Origin: an uncultured Saprospiraceae bacterium | Lineage (GTDB): Bacteria; Bacteroidota; Bacteroidia; Chitinophagales; Saprospiraceae | Direction of reading: 5' to 3' | DNA length: 64,000 bases | Assembly (NCBI GenBank): GCA_937941765.1 | Contig: CALDGQ010000069.1 | Span: 1-64,000, forward strand | Part shown: positions 48,785-57,393 of the stretch, piece by piece | Position numbering within the stretch: position 1 is the first letter of the stretch | Layout of the letters: every line of letters begins with the position of its first letter | The notes under the pieces: model-generated | The model's database searches: none | What the model saw: the letters and a program-made list of their open reading frames with translations, nothing else | Told to the model about the DNA's origin: nothing | Translations under genes and position numbers: made by a program

Positions 48785-49196
48785 TCGGTATTTATTTTTC
48801 ACCCAAATTTTCTAAATCAAATAACATTTTTCTAGATAGACTGGTATCGATTCCTAACTATTAACGGGTTTTTTATTCATATCATTGAGTGATATATTGC
48901 GGAAATATGACCAAAATTGATTATTTAAGTTGCTCCCAACTATTGACTATGCGTTGTAAACCGAATTGCTATGCACTTCCAAGAATAGCGTCTTAGCAAC
49001 AAGCAATTTCTGATATATTATCCTCCATTTGCATGTTAGTAATACCATTCTTATTTTCAAACTTTCTTTGTATCTTAGTTGCTGTATGTAAACCCAAAGT
49101 ACATTTTCTTATTAAGATATAGTCTTAACTTTGTCTTATGAGTCAAAACCTGAACGTATCCTTGCATATCTAGTAAACATTAAAACAACAAATGAC
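48785..49196. other. Spacer with candidate promoter of the methyltransferase
   Basis: Apart from a 28-codon ORF at 48908 with several Cys (not considered real), the notable item is TAACTTTG at 49126-49133, an exact TAnnTTTG box. A transcript from it would begin near 49140, which rules out a start at 49131 and supports the ATG at 49197. Confidence 0.35.
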
Positions 49197-50117
49197 ATGA
49201 ACGAACAAAATCCTAATGTAGAAAATAAAGTAGGCAATTATTGGGACCAAAGAGCCGCAGCTGCTCGCCCTATAAGCTGGATGGGACACCCTTTCATCAG
49301 CAAAACTTTCAACAAACGTATATATAATAGTTCTGCTCCAAATTGGGGTTTAGGATTATTCGAAATTCTCAAAAGGAAACATCTCAAGCAAGGTAAAAAA
49401 TTCAAAAAAGCAATTGCTGTTGCTTGTGGAAATGGTAGAAAAGAAATGCGTTTGGTGAAGAAAGGAATGGTGGAACATATTACGCTTTATGAATTGGCCA
49501 AAAATCGTATCGAAGAAGGTAAAATACTAGCTAAGAATATGGGTATTGAAAACAAAGTAGAGTTTGTTTATGGCAATGCTTTTGAAATGGAGAAGGAAAA
49601 AGGAAAATACGATCTTGTTATTTGGTTGAATGCGATTCATCATATGATGGATACACCGATGGCAATTGAATGGAGTAAAGATATGCTGATTTCTGGCGGT
49701 TTTTTTGTAATGGATGATTATGTCGGACCTAATCGATTTCAATGGCCACGTATTGTTATGGAAACTTGCAATAAAGCACGTGCTAAATTTCCTAAGTCTA
49801 TTTTTAATAGATCAGAACAATTCCCTAAAAAACGACACCAAGTATTAAGAGTAGTTGATCAAAATCTCGTTTCAGGGGTAGATCCTTCTGAAGCCGCCGA
49901 CTCCGCACGGCTCTTAGAAGCATTGAGTTTTGCTTTTCCAAATAGACAAGAATTTTTGTATAGCTCTGGTGTTTCTACCCTTGCACTCAATGATATTTCA
50001 TCTAGGATTTTGGATAAAAGGTACGAACCGTTTATTGAACATACGATTAATCTAGATCTTGATTTAGTTGGGAAAGGTCATATTGGCTTCGCTTCTACTA
50101 TAGCTATTAAGGACTAA
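49197..50117 (+). CDS. Class I SAM-dependent methyltransferase
   Basis: 306 residues from the ATG at 49197 (a TTG 22 codons upstream lies in front of the predicted transcription start). Rossmann-like core: KAIAVACGNGRKEMRLVKKG (glycine-rich SAM loop), HITLYELAKNRIEEG (acidic residue of strand 2), YGNAFEME and YDLVIWLNAIHHMMD. The N-terminal 60 residues with NYWDQRAAAARPISW are a lid. The substrate is unknown; the WxxRA style recalls small-molecule methyltransferases. Confidence 0.8.
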   Translation: MNEQNPNVENKVGNYWDQRAAAARPISWMGHPFISKTFNKRIYNSSAPNWGLGLFEILKRKHLKQGKKFKKAIAVACGNGRKEMRLVKKGMVEHITLYELAKNRIEEGKILAKNMGIENKVEFVYGNAFEMEKEKGKYDLVIWLNAIHHMMDTPMAIEWSKDMLISGGFFVMDDYVGPNRFQWPRIVMETCNKARAKFPKSIFNRSEQFPKKRHQVLRVVDQNLVSGVDPSEAADSARLLEALSFAFPNRQEFLYSSGVSTLALNDISSRILDKRYEPFIEHTINLDLDLVGKGHIGFASTIAIKD

Positions 50118-50268
50118 GATAGTTAGTTGATTGCTTTGTTGTTTTTTTTAATTTAATGATTTCCAACAAAATAACTCAAAAGAAGTAACTGCTATTTTGC
50201 AAATTAGTATTGTCAGTTAATGCGATAATTATGATTCATCTAGCATTCTAGACAATGGCTATTTATTG

Positions 50269-50712
50269 TTATTTTCGTTGTCCAATTACTTCACCGACAA
50301 AACTCCGATACTCCTTCTGAAAATGCTTAATAATTGATTTTTTATTAGCGCCACCATTATAATCATGCATATCAGGATTATAATCTCTCACATATTTATC
50401 ACTCCACAAAACGATTTCCAAAATAAGTGGTGTCAAATCAAGACCTTTGTCAGTCAACAAATAAATATTCTCCTTTTTATTTTCAGGTAATTTTTGTTTG
50501 CTAATCACCTCCAGAGATTCCAACATCTTTAATCTTGCAGAAAGGAGATTCGTTGCGACACCTTCCTCCGATGCAACCAATTCCTTAAATGTTTTCTTTT
50601 TGTGCATAATCATATCTCTGATGATCAACAATGACCATTTGTCACCAATTAAATCCAGAGCAGAAGCGATGAGACATGAAGAACGAAACTTTTTTTTCAT
50701 AATCATTGACAT
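50269..50712 (-). CDS. HxlR family winged-helix regulator
   Basis: 147 residues; ATG at 50712 or 50700 (M5). HxlR signature: SCLIASALDLIGDKWSLLII, TFKELVASEEGVATNLLSAR (recognition helix) and LTDKGLDLTPLI. The cysteine after RSS is the position that senses oxidants or electrophiles in some HxlR proteins. The gene diverges from the membrane protein at 50811, with a perfect palindrome in the shared promoter. Confidence 0.87.
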   Translation of the reverse strand: MSMIMKKKFRSSCLIASALDLIGDKWSLLIIRDMIMHKKKTFKELVASEEGVATNLLSARLKMLESLEVISKQKLPENKKENIYLLTDKGLDLTPLILEIVLWSDKYVRDYNPDMHDYNGGANKKSIIKHFQKEYRSFVGEVIGQRK

Positions 50713-50713
50713 T

Positions 50714-50736
50714 ATTACTTTAAAAACTAAAGTAAT
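50714..50736. promoter_or_regulatory. Palindromic operator in the HxlR divergent promoter
   Basis: A perfect inverted repeat, ATTACTTTA and TAAAGTAAT, with a 5-nt spacer, directly before the HxlR start. Each arm contains TACTTTA(G), a near match to the -7 box, and TACTTTAG recurs on the plus strand at 50752-50759 in front of the membrane-protein gene. This is consistent with autorepression plus control of the divergent gene. Confidence 0.55.
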
Positions 50737-50810
50737 TCATACATTTGCTTTTACTTTAGAATTTCAAGTAAAAATAATTAAATTTTAGTTGAATCAAAAA
50801 CCAATAAAAC

Positions 50811-51503
50811 ATGTTAGCAGGACATTTCACAACCGCATTAATTGCAAATCAAAAATTTCCAAAAGGAACCTTATTATTTTTCTTGATCGCTTCACAGCTA
50901 CAAGATATCTTGTGGATAATCTTTCATTATTTAGGTTTAGAACGCACTGGACCTAGTGATGTTTTTGACACCACATTGAGCAATATGGCTGTAAATATGC
51001 TCTACAGTCATGACTTGATTCCATTAATATTTTGGCTGTTATTGATTTTTTTAATTGGAAAATTTGCATTCAAAGATACGAAAATTGGTTTGGTTGGTGC
51101 CGCATTGGTCCTGGGACATTTTGTTTTAGATTTCTTTTCAGGACACCCACATCATCTTTTTGGATTGGATTCGAGTGAAGTTGGATTAGGACTTTATGCG
51201 ACCAATGTATTTTTGGCGATTGGAATTGAAGCGGTTTTTATTATTGGTTCGCTTGCGTATTTTTTCAGTCAAGATGCAAAAAATAAAGTTCAACGAACTG
51301 GGAAAAATAAAGCAGCCATCATTGGTGTATTTGTGTTTGGTATAGCCTTTATGTTAAGTATTGCGACTACTTCTTATCGACAATTATTTGGCATTCCTGA
51401 ATTTGACATGGGGATTAATACGACGGTACTTTCTTTAATTTTTACTTACGGAGGCATGATACTATATTTGAATTATTTTGTGCCGAAACATGAGGCTAAA
51501 TAG
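50811..51503 (+). CDS. Polytopic membrane protein, YdjM/DUF457-like
   Basis: 230 residues with six to seven helices. Histidines and aspartates sit inside or at helix ends (GHFTTALIA, LQDILWIIFHYLG, MLYSHDLIP, GHFVLDFFSGHPHH), the layout of the metal-dependent hydrolase-like YdjM family, although the HRGxTHS box is only YSHD here. It diverges from the HxlR regulator, which probably controls it. It could be a redox- or lipid-related enzyme; activity is unproven. Confidence 0.6.
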   Translation: MLAGHFTTALIANQKFPKGTLLFFLIASQLQDILWIIFHYLGLERTGPSDVFDTTLSNMAVNMLYSHDLIPLIFWLLLIFLIGKFAFKDTKIGLVGAALVLGHFVLDFFSGHPHHLFGLDSSEVGLGLYATNVFLAIGIEAVFIIGSLAYFFSQDAKNKVQRTGKNKAAIIGVFVFGIAFMLSIATTSYRQLFGIPEFDMGINTTVLSLIFTYGGMILYLNYFVPKHEAK

Positions 51504-51603
51504 CAACTAAATAATGGAGCGATTTAAATAACAGTTGGATACATTGGCAGTTATCAAAGAGAAATTATAAAACGATAGTTTGAGTTGGTATTGTTTACAG
51601 CTA

Positions 51604-53202
51604 TTAATCCTTAACAACAACAAAGGGAATTGTACTTGTACCACCGTTTTGCAAAGTCAAAAAATAAATTCCAGCTCTGTACTGAGATACATCGATTTCA
51701 GCTTTTAGTTGACTGAATGAAAAGTCTGGAGTTTCGATTACATCAATAACTTGACCTAATGCATCAGTGATTTGAAATGCAACTTGATTGGTTGTTGGTT
51801 TATCATAGAAGACGATTAAAGTACTTTCAACTGGATTTGGAAATATATTGAAAATTTTAGGGGTAATTGTATTCGGTTTTTCACAATACAATTTCATTTG
51901 CTCAACCGTTTCAGTGAGGTCCAATATTCCTTCACTCACCGTTCTCCCTTCTAATGATTTTACTTTTCGTGCATTATTTAAAATAAATTGCTTCATTTTG
52001 TAAGCAGCTTGTTTAGGGTTTGTTTTAGCCAAATGCAACAGACTTGGACAATCAAGACTGTAAAGCAAACCAATTGCACCACTGACTTGAGGAGCAGCAC
52101 CAGACGTTCCAGAAAAGGTACCATAATTATTATTACTCCAAGTACTGAATGAGTGTTCTCCCGGAGCTCCAATGTCTATTGATGTTTTGCTAAAACCTGC
52201 AACTGCAAGTGAATCGTTTGAATCAACATTGGTAACGGTCAATAAGAATTCAGTTGAACATCCAGTCGGCATGTCGCCAGTTTCGTCAATGTTAAAAGTG
52301 CCATTAACAGTTGCAGCAACATTCAAGATACCCGCAATCCCGAGATCATCATAGATGTCACACCATAGGGGAAAATCTTCTGGCTGAGCATTTGAAATTC
52401 CAAAAGATGCATTGGAAGCAACAATAAAAGCACCAAGTGCACCATTGGTTTGATTATACAATTTTCTTTGATCAAGGATGTAACTATACGCTTCAATTAC
52501 TTCAGATTCAAAGGTAGCACCAGATAAAAACATTATTCGCACGTTCCAATTTATACCCGCAACTCCTTTGTTATTGTTTCCGATGGCACCAATTAATCCA
52601 GCAACAGCAGTTCCATGATTAGAGCTCGCATGTTGGTCATTTCGAGCTTGAAAATTATAACCAAAAAAATCATCTATGTAACCATTCAGATCATTATCAA
52701 TTCCATCATTTGGTATTTCAGCATGGTTACGCCAAAAATTTTCATTTAAATCTTCATGAAGATAATCTACGCCTCTGTCAATCACTGCAACGACAATGGT
52801 ATCACCATCAGATGTAAGTCCGCCTGTTGTGATATCCCAAACATTTTGGATTCTAATTTGGTCGAATTGTTTAGACTGTAAACTGTAACTTGGATCATTT
52901 GGGATGTCACGCCATTGAATTTCATGATTAGGTTGGAGATGGCGAATTGCTGGATCACGATAAAGTTGATCTAACAATAAGTTTCCTTTTTGCAAGGAAT
53001 CAACATTAATCAAATAAATACGAAGTGGTTCAGAACAACACTTTACTACTTTAACGAAAGGATGTTTTCTTTGGAATTTTTCAATGTTGCCCCTTTCATT
53101 TAATTGAATTAAAAACTCATTTTGCTTTGTAATTTGAGCATCCGCATTAATGATTACTAAAAACAGTAAACAACAAACAAAGATTGCACGAATTCTCATC
53201 AT
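51604..53202 (-). CDS. Subtilisin-like (S8) serine protease with T9SS sorting domain
   Basis: 532 residues from the ATG pair at 53202/53199; a longer frame reaches 53277 but lacks a signal peptide at its front. Signal peptide (to INADAQ), a short inhibitor-I9-like propeptide (LIQLNERGNIEKFQRKHPFV), then the S8 catalytic triad: Asp in VAVIDRGVDYLHED, His in SNHGTAVAGLIGA and Ser in SGTSGAAPQVSGA. The end (FNIFPNPVESTLIVFY ... AGIYFLTLQNGGTSTIPFVVVKD) is a T9SS type A domain. It is a secreted protease acting outside the cell or on the surface. Confidence 0.93.
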   Translation of the reverse strand: MMRIRAIFVCCLLFLVIINADAQITKQNEFLIQLNERGNIEKFQRKHPFVKVVKCCSEPLRIYLINVDSLQKGNLLLDQLYRDPAIRHLQPNHEIQWRDIPNDPSYSLQSKQFDQIRIQNVWDITTGGLTSDGDTIVVAVIDRGVDYLHEDLNENFWRNHAEIPNDGIDNDLNGYIDDFFGYNFQARNDQHASSNHGTAVAGLIGAIGNNNKGVAGINWNVRIMFLSGATFESEVIEAYSYILDQRKLYNQTNGALGAFIVASNASFGISNAQPEDFPLWCDIYDDLGIAGILNVAATVNGTFNIDETGDMPTGCSTEFLLTVTNVDSNDSLAVAGFSKTSIDIGAPGEHSFSTWSNNNYGTFSGTSGAAPQVSGAIGLLYSLDCPSLLHLAKTNPKQAAYKMKQFILNNARKVKSLEGRTVSEGILDLTETVEQMKLYCEKPNTITPKIFNIFPNPVESTLIVFYDKPTTNQVAFQITDALGQVIDVIETPDFSFSQLKAEIDVSQYRAGIYFLTLQNGGTSTIPFVVVKD

Positions 53203-53326
53203 TGTAGTTTTCAATAGTGGTTGAACGTTACTAAATATAAAGAAGAAACCATCCCAAATCCCGAAAGTTTTCGGCATTCAGAATAGCATCTTCTTTCTTT
53301 ATTCCCTCTTGTTCTATTTCTTCTTA

Positions 53327-54172
53327 CTAATTAGAAAATCTGGTGTAAGCTCTGAATTTACCACCATTAAGAGCTGTTCTTCCAACAGCTCTCCATTCGT
53401 ATGTATTCGGATACAGATTTACATACCAAATACCGTTGTACAACCATTTTGAGTATATTTTTCGATAATCCTGTGGATTTTTACGATTATAAATTCCTAT
53501 AGATGTTTTGCCGCAGATCACATTGGTCCAGGTACGTACTTTTCTATGCTTCGTCCAAACGCCATTCCAATTAGATTCGCGACCTGACCAAGTGCCTAGC
53601 CAATTATCACAAAATCTGATGTCATTTTCTGCGGTATATCTAGTTCCACCACAATAAGTGTTATAAAAATTATTATAGCCAACATCATAGCAATCTCTCG
53701 GTTCTGTATAATTATTATCCATTATTTCCAAAGTTGAAGTTGACTCACTTACTTGTCTACTTGAGGTTGCAATCACAGCTTCATCTACCGTTGCTGCAAG
53801 GCGTGCCGGCACCATAACATCATCATCCGTTAGGGAAAGAAAGGCTTCATACGGAGTGACATCTTCAGCAATACCGGATTCTTCAAAATTGTCTGCGGCT
53901 AAACCATAAAGGTTTTCAATGATAATCATTTCATTTTCTTCACCAATAGCCACAAATAAGTATTCATGTCCGTCTTTTTGAATTCTGGCCAACTCATAAG
54001 AAGGCTCACTGATCTCTGTAGGTAAATCTTCCATTGCAATTTCACTAAATGATGCTTCTTGCTGTTGTTCAGGGTTTTCAACTTCTACTTCTTTTTTATT
54101 ACAAGAGGTTACAACAAAAAGCAATACTGCGAATGCCAAAAACTGTTTTAAAATACTTAGGTTTTTCATCAT
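53327..54172 (-). CDS. Hypothetical lipoprotein (281 aa)
   Basis: Lipobox VVTSC (Cys24) after a good signal peptide; residues 25-50 are Glu/Gln-rich. Residues 50-150 are acidic and residues 160-281 are aromatic- and cysteine-rich (four Cys: DCYD, TYCGG, IRFCDN, VICGK; many Trp/Tyr), suggesting a small disulfide-bonded beta domain. No family is recognised. It is 125 nt upstream of the S8 protease on the same strand, so the two may be linked, but no catalytic site is evident. Confidence 0.55.
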   Translation of the reverse strand: MMKNLSILKQFLAFAVLLFVVTSCNKKEVEVENPEQQQEASFSEIAMEDLPTEISEPSYELARIQKDGHEYLFVAIGEENEMIIIENLYGLAADNFEESGIAEDVTPYEAFLSLTDDDVMVPARLAATVDEAVIATSSRQVSESTSTLEIMDNNYTEPRDCYDVGYNNFYNTYCGGTRYTAENDIRFCDNWLGTWSGRESNWNGVWTKHRKVRTWTNVICGKTSIGIYNRKNPQDYRKIYSKWLYNGIWYVNLYPNTYEWRAVGRTALNGGKFRAYTRFSN

Positions 54173-54233
54173 TTTTATTTTTTATGTTAGTAATAATATG
54201 AACGATTTTTTATGAGCTAATAAGTTCGATTAG

Positions 54234-54500
54234 CTCATTTTTGGAGTTTAGTTTTTATCGGCATTGGGCTTCGGAAAAAAATGAATGTATTAAAGAATGA
54301 TGTTTCGACCTATTAAATTTTGTTCAACCACACCGAAATTTTAAAAAATTGATGCCATTTCTACATTTTTTAATGAAGTTTCAAATAAGTCCAAATCATT
54401 TCCAAAATCTCATTCTGGATTTTAATTTTTATCGGAATAACCTTTTGGAGAAAATTAATCGATCAAAGAATGATGTGCCAATCCATTAAACTTTGTTCAA
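54234..54500. repeat. Imperfect direct repeat, about 93 nt, two copies
   Basis: Copy 1 (54234-54327) and copy 2 (54409-54500) share CTCATT-TGGA-TTT, TTTTTATCGG, AAAGAATGATGT and ATTAAA-TTTGTTCAA in the same order and spacing. They lie upstream of the lipoprotein gene, with 81 nt between them. No ORF is conserved between the copies, so it may be a duplicated regulatory leader or a short non-coding element. Confidence 0.5.
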
Positions 54501-55196
54501 ATGCTAAGGTCACACAAGCAGTTCTCTTGTCCAATAACATTATTTAAATATTGTGCAAATCATATCGAAATTCATTACATATATCTACTTGTAAATCAAT
54601 TATTTAGTAAATTTATTTGTGCGGTTTAAAAGGCATATAAATACAAAAGTAACAGTACTCGAAATCAACAATGAGGATAAAATAAAGAGGAGATAAACAT
54701 CAAGCCCGCAAAGGACGTTTTTTCTAACATATAGCGCACACAGACACAAAAAAATCACATCGAGATTACGAAATGCTTTCTAAGAAATTTATAGTTAGTT
54801 TAGCTAAATGCTATTTCACAACAACAGGGTAATGAAGTCAAAAAATCAATTACGCATTTAATTTGTTATATATTAACCTTAGAAATCCAAAAGCAGAATT
54901 TTGAAGCGGGTGGCGGATGTGCGATAGTTATTGACATTGTAAAACTAAAGGAGGGACGAGCCTGCCTGCCAGCATAGATAGGTTTTAAAATCTAGAATTT
55001 TCATGCCGCTATATCCAGTCGGTAAAGCTTGCCTATTTTTCAATTGAAAAAATAACAAGAAAAGACTCATTGAAAATAAAAACTTGGTTTGGAATGATAT
55101 TGATTCTTATTCAATTTTAATGAAATTCAAATTTATTGTTTTCAAAAATGAAAAATTGTTACTCCTAAATACCTCTGAATAAAATATAACAACCCA
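54501..55196. other. 700-nt stretch with no recognised gene
   Basis: AT-rich, only short ORFs. A GC-richer patch at about 54950-54980 (GGACGAGCCTGCCTGCC) stands out and may be a leftover of an insertion element. No terminator or promoter can be named with confidence. Confidence 0.3.
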
Positions 55197-56399
55197 CTAC
55201 CGACCTTTCACTCGACCCCAAAGATCCCCAAAAACCCCAGAAATACTCTCCTCCTCTGGCCCACCAATAGTTCTAACCATCTCATAACCCTCTCCCCTAA
55301 CAAGCTGAAAACGAAAAATAAAATCCTTAATATCTCCAGTCTGACGGAAAGTACCAAAACGCAAATCATTCAATTGAAGGGTACCATCAGGCCGTTCCAT
55401 TACATTGTAAAAATCATTTGAAAACCATCTCAAAGTTTGAATAGTCTTATCCTTTTCTCCATCTATTAGGAGGTGATGATCTTTTTCGATTGGCAAAAAT
55501 CGAATGGGAGAAGTATCAAAAACAGAGTATGTTCCATGGTAAAATTTATCCTCATTTTCGACTGTAATACCCCAAAGTAAATTCGAAAATATATAGGGAC
55601 CTAATGAGTAGCGATCGTATTCAATGTTTTGCGCTGCCAACTGTTTGTCAAATTGTTTAAAGACATTTTGTTTATGCCAAATAGTGAAAATCAAATAAAA
55701 AGAACTGATTCCCAATCCTGCCCAAGCCCAAAGATTTCTAACGCGATCACTTCTTTTATAACGCATCGCAATGAACATACAGATTAAAAATGGTATGGTG
55801 TACCCGACTGGATCCGATACCGCAACCGTTGCAAACGAAACCCGATAATCGGAGAATGGTGCGAATAACTGAGTGCCATACATCGTAAAGCAATCCAATA
55901 ATGAATGGGTAAAAAACGCTAGAAAAAACATAACCATCCACTGTGTCAAACTTGGATAATCTATTTTTTCTATGGGTGTCGATCCATATTTTTTGTCGAT
56001 AAAATAGTAGAATAGCGCTGCAACAATTACTGCAGCAACTGAAAAATAATAGACATAATCATCATTTCCGAATAAGAAAAATCCCATACTCATGGGAACG
56101 CAAGCGAAAAACAGCGACAGAAAAATCCATAGTATATTTCGATAATAAGTGGAATTGTATAATCGATGAATCAGCCATCCAAACCCCATGCCGCCTAGGA
56201 TCGCAAATGCAATAGAATGCGACAATCCTCGATGAAAAATCAACGAATTAAGTTCACTCAAAAAAGGCTTGGTGATTACATCCAAATCCGGAATGGTACC
56301 TCCCAATGCGCCCCAGAACATTGCTTTGTTCCCTATTTTTTTTCCTAAAACAACTTCGCCTATTGATGCACCTAAGACTGCTTGTGAAACTGAATCCAT
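55197..56399 (-). CDS. Membrane metal-dependent hydrolase, YdjM/DUF457 family
   Basis: 400 residues. The N-terminal part is diagnostic: GASIGEVVLGKK, LGGTIPDLDVI (acidic box), FHRGLSHSIAFAI (HRGxSHS box) and later FTHSLLDCFTMYG. Five or six helices follow, then a soluble C-terminal half (about 215-400) with strands. It belongs to the LexA-binding/YdjM inner-membrane family, whose members are predicted phospholipase-like or metal hydrolases. It is monocistronic. Confidence 0.85.
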   Translation of the reverse strand: MDSVSQAVLGASIGEVVLGKKIGNKAMFWGALGGTIPDLDVITKPFLSELNSLIFHRGLSHSIAFAILGGMGFGWLIHRLYNSTYYRNILWIFLSLFFACVPMSMGFFLFGNDDYVYYFSVAAVIVAALFYYFIDKKYGSTPIEKIDYPSLTQWMVMFFLAFFTHSLLDCFTMYGTQLFAPFSDYRVSFATVAVSDPVGYTIPFLICMFIAMRYKRSDRVRNLWAWAGLGISSFYLIFTIWHKQNVFKQFDKQLAAQNIEYDRYSLGPYIFSNLLWGITVENEDKFYHGTYSVFDTSPIRFLPIEKDHHLLIDGEKDKTIQTLRWFSNDFYNVMERPDGTLQLNDLRFGTFRQTGDIKDFIFRFQLVRGEGYEMVRTIGGPEEESISGVFGDLWGRVKGR

Positions 56400-56780
56400 T
56401 TTATTTATTTTGAAGTGAGTATCTCATTCTAAAATCGTTGCAATTTACTTTAGATTTTAAAGTATTACAAGAAACATCGGCTTTCGACTCTTCTCTTTAT
56501 CGGCAATGTCGCTATCTATGACAACTCTAACACATTTTTATTTTGAACAAATTACTTTTTAAACCAAAAAAGACATTTAAGAACATATAAGGCGGAAAAA
56601 TAATCATAGCTTATTTTTTACGTGTGCTCTTATATGTCCTAAAATATCTTATAGGGTTAAAAGATTTTATTCTATGTCAATGAATTAGGCGTCAACATAA
56701 TTACAGAATAACAAGCAAGATTTTTAATGTTACCCTCTCAGTTCGAAATAGATCCGTAAATTTTAAAGCAATAAAAATAA
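56400..56780. other. Intergenic region upstream of the TetR gene
   Basis: One long-range dyad of ACATATAAG (about 56583) and CTTATATGT (about 56629) with a loop of nearly 40 nt is visible; no ORF. The regulatory sites of the TetR gene begin at 56781. Confidence 0.3.
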
Positions 56781-56833
56781 TGTCACACCAATGTGACAGA
56801 ATTTTTTTATCTTTGTCACATACCTGTGTCAAA
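56781..56833 (+). promoter_or_regulatory. Two TetR operators around a TAnnTTTG promoter
   Basis: Operator 1 is TGTCACACCAATGTGACA (56781-56798, perfect 7-bp arms TGTCACA/TGTGACA). Operator 2 at 56812-56833 has arms TTTGTCACA and TGTGTCAAA and ends at the base before the ATG. Between and overlapping them is TATCTTTG (56808-56815), an exact -7 box. Repressor binding would cover the promoter and the start codon, and the 5' leader would be only about 12 nt. Confidence 0.65.
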
Positions 56834-57376
56834 ATGAAGAATACAAAAGAAAATATCATACAAGCCGCCATTTTACTTTTAGAAAAAGATAAAAATGCTT
56901 CACTAGAAGAAATAGCAAAAAAAGCAGGCGTAAGCAGAAGAACTTTACATCGATATTTCGATGGCAAAGAAGAACTAATCATTGCTGTTTTTGAAACATT
57001 AGCTGACCTCTACTACCAAGGTATTTTAGAGATCATTGGCGAAGAAAAACCAGTTGTCGAAACGCTAAAACAACTATTCTCTTACGATTTGAAAATGTTT
57101 TCGAGTCATAGTACGGTTTACTTTTTGTATGAAAGTTTCAAAACTATTTACGAGTTTGATGAGAAAGATATTGCAAAAGTGGAGGCGATATACCTAAAGC
57201 TTTTTACCAAATTACGTAAAGCAGACCATTGTAATAAAAAGCTAAGTGTACAATGGATTGGCGAATATTTTGACAGCATTATTCATTTAGGGAATAAGCA
57301 ACTCAACAATGGTATTTCGTACAAAATAGTTGAAAAAACATGCTGGCAATTGTTTTGGAATGGGATTAGTAAATAA
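56834..57376 (+). CDS. TetR family transcriptional regulator
   Basis: 180 residues from the ATG at 56834 (MKNTKENIIQAAILLLEKDK). The frame extends upstream to 56780, but that stretch is the operator region and is rejected. The HTH is SLEEIAKKAGVSRRTLHRYFDGKEELI; the all-helical ligand domain follows. The next gene, a flavin amine oxidase, starts 17 nt after the stop, so both form an operon that the TetR protein probably autorepresses, with an amine or a hydrophobic ligand as likely inducer (inference). Confidence 0.9.
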   Translation: MKNTKENIIQAAILLLEKDKNASLEEIAKKAGVSRRTLHRYFDGKEELIIAVFETLADLYYQGILEIIGEEKPVVETLKQLFSYDLKMFSSHSTVYFLYESFKTIYEFDEKDIAKVEAIYLKLFTKLRKADHCNKKLSVQWIGEYFDSIIHLGNKQLNNGISYKIVEKTCWQLFWNGISK

Positions 57377-57393
57377 AAAAACCTAACATTATA

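Noticed and set aside
48908-48994. 28-codon Cys-containing ORF
   Set aside because: Too short, no clear start context, no conservation evidence.
53203-53277. Longer N-terminus of the S8 protease
   Set aside because: It would place 25 residues in front of a textbook signal peptide.
56780-56833. Extension of the TetR protein to an upstream ATG at 56780
   Set aside because: The extra 18 codons consist of the two operator dyads and the -7 box; the normal TetR N-terminus begins at 56834.
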